From Planctomycetota bacterium (GTDB lineage Bacteria; Planctomycetota; UBA1135; GCA-002686595): 5,464 nucleotides of DNA. Position numbers and translations under genes: made by a program. Every line of letters starts with the position of its first letter. Within the stretch, counting starts at the first letter, position 1. The stretch lies in the NCBI GenBank assembly GCA_022447405.1, contig JAKVCE010000171.1, positions 1-5,464 on the forward strand, written 5' to 3'. The notes below the pieces were generated by a model. It had not been told where the DNA came from. It did no database searches and was given only the letters and a program-made list of their open reading frames with translations. Of this stretch, positions 1 through 5,370 are shown in pieces.

Positions 1-728
1 CAGACCGCCGCGCGCTCTGAGAGCACGCCAGCGAGGGAGGCGAGCAAGGGCGCGAGCCCGAGGGAGAGGTCCCAGGTCTCGCCAGAGGGGCCGCGGCCGT
101 GGCGCGGCGGGTCGAGGAGCACGACGTGGTACTCCGAGCCGCGGCGCAGCTCGCGCGCGGCGAAGGTCGGCGCGTCCTCCAAGAGCACCCGCCAGGGGCG
201 CTCACCGAGGCCTGAGCGCGCGGCGTTCTCTCCTGCCCAGGCGAGCGAGGTCTTGGAGGCGTCCACGTGGGTGACCTCGTAGCCCGCTTGAGCCGCGACG
301 ACGCTCGCCGCGCCGGAGTAGCCGAAGAGGTTCAAGACCCTGGGGCGCTCGACGCCGAAGGAGCCTCGCAGCTCCTTGAGCCACTCCCAGTTGGCAGCCT
401 GCTCGGGGAAGACCCCGACGTGCTTGAAGGGGGTCGGTCGCACGATGAACCGTGCGTCCCCCCAACGGATCTCCCACTCGGGCTCGCTTCCCAGCGCACA
501 CTCAGGCGCGTCCGGGCCTGCCTCCCAGCGGCCTCCGCGGTCCGACTCTCGGACGAAGCTGAGGTGAGCCCCGCGCCACGCCTCCTCGGCCATCCGCCGC
601 GGCCAGAGGGCCTGCGGGTCAGGCCGGCGCAGGACAACCTCGCCGAGGCGCTCGAGCTTCTCGCCCTCGCCCGAATCGAGGAGGGAATAATCCGAGAGCT
701 CAGGGTGTGAGAATCTGGTGGGCTCCAC
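1..728 (-). CDS. Class I SAM-dependent rRNA methyltransferase, RlmI-like (C-terminus cut by window edge)
   Basis: Predicted cytoplasmic S-adenosylmethionine-dependent methyltransferase of the COG1092/Methyltrans_SAM type, whose best-known members (RlmI, RlmK) methylate 23S rRNA cytosine or guanine. I translated the minus strand from GTG at 728-726, giving 242 complete codons with no stop before the edge. Visible landmarks are YSLLDSG (14-20), EKLERLG (23-29), PDPQALWP (36-43), TPFKHVGVFPEQ (about 99-110), SAM motif I LNLFGYSGAAS (132-142), then THVDAS, the acidic residue that would bind the ribose, and the catalytic-type motif DPPR at 206-209 followed by HGRGP. Relatives are about 290-330 aa, so roughly 50-80 residues are missing to the left. 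There is no RlmI-type PUA domain before the catalytic core. The start is the only GTG/ATG between the in-frame upstream TGA and the conserved N-terminal block. No Shine-Dalgarno precedes it. The family is confident; the exact RNA target is unknown. Confidence 0.9.
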   Translation of the reverse strand, partial: MEPTRFSHPELSDYSLLDSGEGEKLERLGEVVLRRPDPQALWPRRMAEEAWRGAHLSFVRESDRGGRWEAGPDAPECALGSEPEWEIRWGDARFIVRPTPFKHVGVFPEQAANWEWLKELRGSFGVERPRVLNLFGYSGAASVVAAQAGYEVTHVDASKTSLAWAGENAARSGLGERPWRVLLEDAPTFAARELRRGSEYHVVLLDPPRHGRGPSGETWDLSLGLAPLLASLAGVLSERAAV

Positions 729-735
729 GTAAGGG

Positions 736-741
736 ATGCTA
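736..741 (-). promoter_or_regulatory. Candidate -10 box (TAGCAT) for the methyltransferase gene, possibly leaderless
   Basis: Read on the minus strand, TAGCAT lies 7 nt before the GTG start at 728-726. That is the spacing expected if transcription begins at or next to the start codon. No Shine-Dalgarno lies in between, which fits a leaderless mRNA. No good -35 hexamer is visible, so support is weak. Confidence 0.3.
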
Positions 742-834
742 GCAGGAGGGGGCCGCGCTCACACTGACGAGGGCGCGTACCAGGCCGCTTCTGGGGTGCG
801 CGGCACGGCTCTTGCAACTAACCTCTCTACGCTC

Positions 835-2259
835 ATGCCCACGCTCCCCCACCCGCTCCAGAGGGCCTCCCTGGCCCTCTCGCTCGCGAGCCTCGCAAGC
901 TGCGCGACCTCTGTAGAGCTCAATGAGCTCGTCCTCCTGCATCGCGCAGGGGCTGAGGACGCGGTCGTCGAGCGCTTGCGGGACGATGACGTGAAGGAGG
1001 AGCTCCGTGGAGACCGGGACGGCCTCTTGTGGCGCTTGGAGGCGGGAAAGATCCTCCAGGACGCTGGCCGCACCGAGGAGAGCGAGCGCCAGTTCCGAGC
1101 CGCGGATGTGCGCATGCGCGAGTATGACGCTGAACCCATCATCAGAGTCGGAGGCGAGCTCGGAGCGCTCATCACGAACCCTGCTGCGCGGGCCTACCGT
1201 GGGACGGAGTACGACCGCATCCTCCTCGAGTGCTACAGGGTGTGGAACCACCTCGTCCTCGGGGACCTCTCTGAAGCCCTAGTCCACTGCCGCCGCGCCT
1301 TCGTGCGTCAGTCAGAGGCGCTCGAGCGCAACGCTGAGCGGGTCACAGAGGAGCAGCGCGCGGCCAAGGAGCACAGGCTCGAGCTCTCTGAGCTCGTCGG
1401 CGGATCTAGATTCGAGCAGACCGTCGCGCCCTCACGCACTCGCGTCGACCCGACCTACGCGGACTGGGTCAACCCCTACGCCACCTGGCTGCAGGGGGTG
1501 CTGCAATGGATCGACGAGGACTACGCTCGCGCGGAGGTGGACCTCAGGAAGCTCGCGGGAATGCACCCTGAGAGCCCCGGCGTCGCGGCACTCCTAGCCG
1601 AGGTGGACGGCGGCGCAGTCGCCGCTGTGCCTGGGATGACGCGCGTCTTCTTCATCCACGAGGCTGGCGACGCTCCGTCCCGCGCCGAGGCGAGCTTCGT
1701 CCTCCAGACGCCGCGCTTCGGCTACACCCCCATCGTGTTCCCAGTCCTCCTCTACGAGGCGCGCCAGCCCGGCAGCTTTGAGATCACAGACACTGCGGGC
1801 GGGCTCCTGGCCACGTCCGAGACCATCTCTAACTTCGAGGCCATCGTCGCGAACGACTACGAGATGCGCCTCGCAGGGGTCGTCTTGCGCGCCTTCCTCT
1901 CCGTGATCCTCAAAGAGACGGTCACGGAGGGCCTCGTCGAGGTAGACCGCGAAGAGGACGGTCGCGAGGACGGCTGGGGCTTCCTCGTTGGGAACCTCTA
2001 CAAGATCGCGAGCGCTGGCTGTGACACCCGCACCTGGCGCAGCCCAGGCGCCCGCATCGAGGTCGCCCACTTCCTCATCCCGAACGGAGAGGTCGCGCAG
2101 ATGCACCTCTTGGACCCCGTTGGTACGCGGATTGCAAGCTATCAGACCGAACCGCAGACGGCGCCTGTCCTCTTCGTGAGGGTCCGCTCCCATGGAGGGG
2201 GCGCCGTGAGCATCCAGACCGCGACCCTCGGGGGTCCGAACTCATCCACTCAACCCTAG
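835..2259 (+). CDS. COG3014-family outer-membrane lipoprotein (TPR-like helical part plus C-terminal domain)
   Basis: A 474-aa predicted lipoprotein of unknown biochemical function. The reading frame is open from 736, but ATG at 835 gives a classic lipoprotein signal: Arg10, the hydrophobic run ASLALSLASLAS and a lipobox LASC with Cys23. Residue +2 is Ala, so sorting to the outer membrane is likely. Residues 60-250 are helical and TPR-like, with EYDRILLECYRVWNHLVLGD (125-144) followed by an Arg-rich SEALVHCRRAF helix, and NPYATWLQGV (213-222) with DYARAEVDL (229-237). The second half has the features I associate with COG3014: YTPIVFPVLLYE (297-308), SNFEAIVANDYEMRL (332-346), GFLVGNLYKI (382-391) and DTRTWRSPGARIEVAHF (397-413). 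It is 47 bp upstream of the LpoB-like gene on the same strand, so they are probably co-transcribed. From memory, COG3014 genes also neighbour lpoB in Vibrio-type genomes, which suggests a role in cell-wall synthesis control. No Shine-Dalgarno is seen before 835. Confidence 0.85.
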   Translation: MPTLPHPLQRASLALSLASLASCATSVELNELVLLHRAGAEDAVVERLRDDDVKEELRGDRDGLLWRLEAGKILQDAGRTEESERQFRAADVRMREYDAEPIIRVGGELGALITNPAARAYRGTEYDRILLECYRVWNHLVLGDLSEALVHCRRAFVRQSEALERNAERVTEEQRAAKEHRLELSELVGGSRFEQTVAPSRTRVDPTYADWVNPYATWLQGVLQWIDEDYARAEVDLRKLAGMHPESPGVAALLAEVDGGAVAAVPGMTRVFFIHEAGDAPSRAEASFVLQTPRFGYTPIVFPVLLYEARQPGSFEITDTAGGLLATSETISNFEAIVANDYEMRLAGVVLRAFLSVILKETVTEGLVEVDREEDGREDGWGFLVGNLYKIASAGCDTRTWRSPGARIEVAHFLIPNGEVAQMHLLDPVGTRIASYQTEPQTAPVLFVRVRSHGGGAVSIQTATLGGPNSSTQP

Positions 2260-2295
2260 AACCTGTCCCATTCCAGACCCGTTTGACTCCTCCAC

Positions 2296-2301
2296 AGAGG
2301 A
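2296..2301 (+). promoter_or_regulatory. Ribosome binding site (AGAGGA) setting the LpoB-like start
   Basis: AGAGGA ends 5 nt before ATG 2307. It supports this start over the in-frame earlier start near 2283, which would add eight residues (MTPPQRTP) in front of an otherwise normal signal peptide. Confidence 0.6.
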
Positions 2302-2306
2302 CACCC

Positions 2307-2930
2307 ATGAAGAACCTCAACCTACGAGCTAGCGCCCTCCTCCTCCCCGCCCTCCTCCTCACCGCGAGCTGCGGCTCCGCTCCCAAGCGGATCGACCCCT
2401 TCGGCGACGAGAGCGTCACGTCCATGGGCGTCGACTACAGCGAGATCGTCGAGTGGAGCGAGACCCTCACGATGCGCATGCTCGAGAGCGGCTTCCTCCG
2501 CTCAGACGAGTTCGGTCCGAAGCCGGTGAAGATGGTCGTGAGTGACATCGAGAACAAGACGGACCTCTCCCAGTTCCCCACCGAGATGGTGCTCGGCAGG
2601 ATGCGCACGAACCTCCTGGGCTCTGGCCTCGTCCGCTTCGTCTCCACCTACGGGACAGACGGCACGGATGAGATGACCCGCGACACCCAGCTGCTGCGAG
2701 AAGACCCGCTCTTCGACTCCAAGCAGATCCCTGAGCTAGGTCAAGCGACCGTCGCGAGCCTCTCCCTGCGTACGCAGATCCTCTGGGCACGCTCCGGAGC
2801 CGGCAAGAAGAGCCAGAACACCTACGAGGTCCGCATGTTCGTCACGGACGTGCGCAACGGCGAGGTCGTCTGGGAGGACTTCTCAGCGCCCGTCGCCAAG
2901 CGTCAGGTCAAGGCCGGCATCGGTTGGTAG
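2307..2930 (+). CDS. LpoB-like penicillin-binding protein activator lipoprotein
   Basis: A 207-aa predicted outer-membrane lipoprotein related to LpoB, which in E. coli reaches through the periplasm to stimulate the peptidoglycan synthase PBP1b. The signal peptide is MKNLNLRASALLLPALLLTASC, with Lys2/Arg7, a Leu-rich core and Cys22. The -3 residue of the lipobox is Thr (TASC), which is tolerated but not the best form. Family landmarks are VVSDIENKTD (77-86), LGRMRTNLLGSGLVRFVST (96-114), and the final strand pair TYEVRMFVTDVRNGEVVWED (172-191) ending in AKRQVKAGIGW. The last block corresponds to the family pattern of aromatic strand, T/D-L-x-x-G, then I/V-V-W. It follows the COG3014 gene by 47 bp and a strong hairpin follows it, so these two genes look like a unit. 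Whether the partner is really a PBP1b-type enzyme is inference; LpoB-like folds also occur in other lipoproteins such as FlgO-type proteins. Confidence 0.82.
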   Translation: MKNLNLRASALLLPALLLTASCGSAPKRIDPFGDESVTSMGVDYSEIVEWSETLTMRMLESGFLRSDEFGPKPVKMVVSDIENKTDLSQFPTEMVLGRMRTNLLGSGLVRFVSTYGTDGTDEMTRDTQLLREDPLFDSKQIPELGQATVASLSLRTQILWARSGAGKKSQNTYEVRMFVTDVRNGEVVWEDFSAPVAKRQVKAGIGW

Positions 2931-2971
2931 GCCTCTGAAGGAGCCGGCGCTCCCGGCCATTCACTAAGACT

Positions 2972-3004
2972 CGGTCGGGAGACCGCCCTGCGCTCTCCCG
3001 ACCG
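2972..3004 (+). terminator. Perfect 11-bp inverted repeat after the lipoprotein operon, probable terminator
   Basis: CGGTCGGGAGA at 2972-2982 is the exact reverse complement of TCTCCCGACCG at 2994-3004, with an 11-nt loop. It lies 42 bp after the LpoB-like stop codon and 85 bp before the mqnA start. The following sequence is pyrimidine-rich (CTCCCTCTGCTCCCTCCTT) but has no true T run, so it is not a textbook intrinsic terminator. It may act as a terminator, an mRNA 3' stabiliser or a protein-binding palindrome. Confidence 0.5.
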
Positions 3005-3076
3005 CTCCCTCTGCTCCCTCCTTAGCGGAGACGACCACCGCACCCGATTCCACCTCGAACAGCGGCCCAGAGGGTC

Positions 3077-3082
3077 TACACT
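3077..3082 (+). promoter_or_regulatory. Candidate -10 box (TACACT) for mqnA, possibly leaderless
   Basis: TACACT matches the -10 consensus at four of six positions and ends 6 nt before the GTG start at 3089. Transcription would therefore start at about the start codon. AGAGGG at 3070-3075 is 13 nt from the GTG, too far for a good Shine-Dalgarno, and overlaps the upstream side of the box. No convincing -35 is present. Confidence 0.35.
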
Positions 3083-3088
3083 CTCCTC

Positions 3089-3916
3089 GTGCCTCAGCCT
3101 GATCGAAACCTGCGCGTAGGGACGGTCCCCTACCTCGTCGCGCGCCCGCTCGACTGCGGGCTCGAGGCGGAGCCCGGCATCGAGCTCGTCCGCGACGTCC
3201 CTGCCGCGCTCGTGAGCTCTCTCAGGAGCGGCGCGCTCGACGTCGCCTTGGTGAGCTCGATCGAGCTCTACCGCCAGCCCGGCTACGCCTACCTCCCCGA
3301 CCTCACGGTGGCGGCGAACGGCTTCATCTCCAGCGTGCTCATGTTCCATGAGCGGCCCCTCGAAGAGCTGCGCTCCGTCGCCCTCGACCCCGCGAGCAGG
3401 GCGGCCAGGGCGCTCTTGCAGGTCGTCCTCGCTGAGCGCGGGCTGAGCCCCGAGTGGGTGGATGTGGAGCCTGGAAGAGACCCACGGCACGCAGGCTGCG
3501 ACGCCTGGCTCAGGATCGGTGACCCCGCCCTCAAGGAGTATGTCGACCCGACCGCCCCCGAGGCCTTCTGCCCCTCCGAGGCCTGGATGGAGATGACGGG
3601 CGCTCCCTTCCCCTTCGCCGTGTGGATCGTGCGCGAAGGGGTAGACCTCAGCGAGCACATGGACGCCTTCTGCCGGGCCCGTGAGCGCGGCGCAGCCACC
3701 CTGGAGAGCTTCGTCCGAATGGGCGCAGAGACCTGGGAGCTCGACCCCGCCTACGTCCACCGCTACCTCGCAGAGGAGAGCCTCTACTCCATGGGGGATG
3801 ACCTCCCTGAGACCTTGCGTGAGCTCCGCGACCGCGGCGCGCGCCTAGGACTCTGTGATGGGAGCCTCGACCCCTGCCCGGTCGAGCCCCTGCGCTCGGA
3901 GGGCGTCTGCAGTTGA
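3089..3916 (+). CDS. mqnA: MqnA-family protein (chorismate dehydratase, futalosine menaquinone pathway), with altered conserved residues
   Basis: A 275-aa cytoplasmic protein of the MqnA/MqnD family (COG1427, periplasmic-binding-protein-like fold). MqnA dehydrates chorismate to 3-enolpyruvylbenzoate, the first step of futalosine-dependent menaquinone synthesis. Landmarks are RVGTVPYLVARPL (9-21), LDVALVSSIEL (50-60), PGYAYLPDL (64-72), ISSVLMF (80-86), DPASRAARALL (100-110), LRIGDPALK (141-149) and the C-terminal-half motif MTGAPFPFAVW (169-179). Length is normal for the family. The start is GTG, nine codons before the first strand. Oddities: families known to me have Asn in the YLN block, here Val17, and Thr-Ser after the Ser-Arg of the middle motif, here Ala105-Ala106. 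Ser82 and Asp145, which seem to match other conserved polar positions, are retained. The family call is firm. Chorismate dehydratase activity is less certain. The only neighbouring gene in the same transcript is a tiny zinc-ribbon protein; no other mqn gene is in view. Confidence 0.85.
   Translation: MPQPDRNLRVGTVPYLVARPLDCGLEAEPGIELVRDVPAALVSSLRSGALDVALVSSIELYRQPGYAYLPDLTVAANGFISSVLMFHERPLEELRSVALDPASRAARALLQVVLAERGLSPEWVDVEPGRDPRHAGCDAWLRIGDPALKEYVDPTAPEAFCPSEAWMEMTGAPFPFAVWIVREGVDLSEHMDAFCRARERGAATLESFVRMGAETWELDPAYVHRYLAEESLYSMGDDLPETLRELRDRGARLGLCDGSLDPCPVEPLRSEGVCS
3898..3903 (+). promoter_or_regulatory. Strong Shine-Dalgarno (GGAGGG) inside the end of mqnA
   Basis: GGAGGG lies within the last codons of mqnA and 9 nt before TTG 3913. 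It supports the unusual TTG start of the small zinc-ribbon gene and suggests translational coupling across the TTGA overlap. Confidence 0.6.
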
Positions 3917-4101
3917 GCCCGCGCCTCCTCCTCGTAGACAACTGCCCGCACTGCAAGGAGCGGCTCCCGGAGCGAGGGCTGCGCACCTGCCCCCACTGCG
4001 GCGGATCCCTCCAGCAGCGCTATCTCAAGGCAGGCTGCCTCTCCTCGAGCCCTGTGCTCCTCTTCGCGGCGCTCGCGGCCCTCTGGTGGGCCGCTTCCTG
4101 A
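3913..4101 (+). CDS. Small zinc-ribbon protein with C-terminal membrane segment
   Basis: A 62-aa protein of unknown function. It starts with TTG that overlaps the mqnA stop (TTGA, 3913-3916), with a GGAGGG site 9 nt upstream. Residues 11-14 (CPHC) and 26-29 (CPHC) form two CxxC knuckles 11 residues apart, the spacing of a compact zinc ribbon. The second continues as CPHCGGSLQ. A short link with RYLKAGC follows, then a hydrophobic segment of about 15 residues (47-61, VLLFAALAALWWAA) reaching almost to the end. The likely topology is a cytoplasmic zinc ribbon tethered to the inner membrane by a C-terminal anchor. The Cys pairs, the good ribosome site and the overlap make it more than a chance frame. 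I do not know a function; coupling with mqnA may be only positional. Confidence 0.72.
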   Translation: MSPRLLLVDNCPHCKERLPERGLRTCPHCGGSLQQRYLKAGCLSSSPVLLFAALAALWWAAS

Positions 4102-4121
4102 GCCCTGAGATCGCCCGGTTA

Positions 4122-4150
4122 TTGAACAAAGGGGCGGTCATCGCTTAGAT
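4122..4150 (+). promoter_or_regulatory. Candidate sigma-70-type promoter for the topoisomerase VI B gene
   Basis: TTGAAC (4122-4127) and TTAGAT (4145-4150) are separated by 17 bp, the ideal spacing. Each hexamer matches consensus at only three or four positions. The intergenic stretch 4102-4233 is locally more AT-rich here than its surroundings. A leader of roughly 75 nt would precede ATG 4234. Confidence 0.3.
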
Positions 4151-4233
4151 GGTCTGACACCTGAGGCGAGGGCGCGCGGAGAGGGAGGGGCTCCCGAGGA
4201 CGCGCTCCTCCAAGAGACAACGATGACTGCTGC

Positions 4234-5370
4234 ATGACCGACACCCTGTTCGACGACGACACCCAAGTGGCCAAGGCTCGATCCAAGAAGAAGACCTCGA
4301 AGGCGCGCTCAAGGGCGCCCAGGGGGAAGAGCGCAGAGGCTATGGCCGCCAAGCAGCGCGACATCTCCGTCAGCGAGTTCTTCAGCAAGAACCGCCACCT
4401 GCTCGGCTTTGACTCCCCGCTCAAGGCGCTCTTGACGACAGTCAAGGAGGCCGTCGACAACTCCCTCGACGCCTGCGAAGAGGCGGGGATCCTCCCCGAG
4501 ATCGCCGTCGAGATCACGCAGACCGACGACAAGGTCTTCATGGTCACCATCGAGGACAATGGCCCGGGGATCGTCGACACACAGATCGGCAAGATCTTCG
4601 GCAAGCTGCTCTACGGCTCCAAGTTCCACAAGCTCTCGCAGAGCCGCGGACAGCAGGGCATCGGCATCAGCGCCGCGGGGATGTACGGCCAGCTCACGAC
4701 CGGCAAGCCCATCCACATCTTCTCCAAGACGGGGAAGCGCAAGCCTGCGCACGAGTTCGTGCTCTCGATCGACACCGCCCGCAACAAGCCGGAGGTGCAC
4801 TCAAGTGAAGAGGTGAAATGGGACAAGGACCACGGCACGCGGGTCTCCATCGAGATGGAGGCGCGCTATCAGAAGGGCGCGCGCTCGGTCGACATGTACC
4901 TCAAGCAGACCGCGATCGCGAACCCCCACCTCACGCTGCACTTCACCGACCCCTCCGGGGAGAAGATCACTTACAAGCGCAACACGAAGGAGAAGCCGAA
5001 GGAGACGATCGAGATCAAGCCGCACCCGCACGGGATCGAGCTCGGGATCTTGATCGCGATGCTGAAGGACACCACGTGCCGCTCGCTCTCCGGCTTCTTG
5101 CAGGAAGAGTTCTCCAGGGTCGGCGCGACCGTCGCGAAGAAGATCATCACGGCGGCGTCCAAGAAGAAGGGCGCCGGCACGCTGACCACCAAGTCCTACC
5201 CCAGCCGAATCGCGCGCCAAGAGGCCTCCGCCCTCCACGCAGCGATCCAAGAGACAAAGATCAGCTCACCCTCCACGGACTGCATCGCGCCGATCGGGGA
5301 GGAGCTGCTCCTGCGCGCGGCGATACGCCGCCGCCCGCGCTGCCCTCCCCGAAGCCTCCTCAGCCCCTGA
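4234..5370 (+). CDS. top6B: DNA topoisomerase VI subunit B (type IIB, GHKL ATPase), frame ends before the transducer domain
   Basis: ATP-binding subunit of topoisomerase VI, which with the Spo11-like A subunit passes one DNA duplex through another to relax and unlink chromosomes. The 378-aa frame shows the family start RDISVSEFFSKNRHLLGFD (42-60), the GHKL N-box KEAVDNSLDA with Glu72 and Asn76, EDNGPGI (107-113), GKLLYGSKFH (123-132), the ATP-lid motif SRGQQGIGISAAG (137-149), LTTGKPI (154-160), the H2TH region from about KPHPHGIEL (262-270) to SGFLQEEFSRVG (286-297), and STDCIAPIGEELL (347-359). After residue 360 the family resemblance stops. The tail is Arg/Pro-rich and ends at TGA 5368-5370. 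Archaeal homologues are about 530 aa, so the transducer domain with its ATP-contacting lysine is absent from this frame. Residues 13-40 are a Lys/Arg-rich extension. ATG 4342 (residue 37) is an alternative start matching the archaeal N-terminus. No top6A is visible in the window. Confidence 0.9.
   Translation: MTDTLFDDDTQVAKARSKKKTSKARSRAPRGKSAEAMAAKQRDISVSEFFSKNRHLLGFDSPLKALLTTVKEAVDNSLDACEEAGILPEIAVEITQTDDKVFMVTIEDNGPGIVDTQIGKIFGKLLYGSKFHKLSQSRGQQGIGISAAGMYGQLTTGKPIHIFSKTGKRKPAHEFVLSIDTARNKPEVHSSEEVKWDKDHGTRVSIEMEARYQKGARSVDMYLKQTAIANPHLTLHFTDPSGEKITYKRNTKEKPKETIEIKPHPHGIELGILIAMLKDTTCRSLSGFLQEEFSRVGATVAKKIITAASKKKGAGTLTTKSYPSRIARQEASALHAAIQETKISSPSTDCIAPIGEELLLRAAIRRRPRCPPRSLLSP
5313..5340 (+). 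other. Strong GC hairpin at the point where topoisomerase VI B homology ends
   Basis: GCGGCG (5317-5322), loop ATA, CGCCGC (5326-5331) is a perfect 6-bp stem. GCGC at 5313-5316 can also pair with GCGC at 5337-5340 across a 5-nt bulge. It begins exactly at the last recognisable family codon (Leu360, 5311-5313). It could cause sequencing or assembly errors, or have a real role in the RNA. I see no canonical slippery heptamer just upstream. Confidence 0.45.

Noticed and set aside
267..817. Plus- and minus-strand open frames of 99 to 161 codons over the first 800 bases
   Set aside because: They overlap the methyltransferase frame, which has unmistakable SAM-binding and DPP motifs; the others show low-complexity Arg/Ser/Ala composition.
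736..834. ATG 736 as the start of the COG3014 lipoprotein
   Set aside because: It would put 33 unrelated residues before a complete lipoprotein signal peptide, and its ATG overlaps the candidate promoter of the divergent gene.
2903..3760. Long minus-strand open frame (285 codons) opposite mqnA
   Set aside because: It is antisense to a clear MqnA-family protein, has no recognisable motif, and reflects high GC in the third codon position.
3855..4148. 97-codon plus-strand frame overlapping the zinc-ribbon gene
   Set aside because: Pro/Ala/Arg-rich shadow frame. The overlapping TTG frame has two CPHC pairs, a membrane segment and a good ribosome site.
5296..5316. Programmed ribosomal frameshift signal before the hairpin in top6B
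   Set aside because: The hairpin is suggestive, but there is no slippery heptamer of the X-XXY-YYZ type, and neither alternative frame encodes recognisable transducer sequence.
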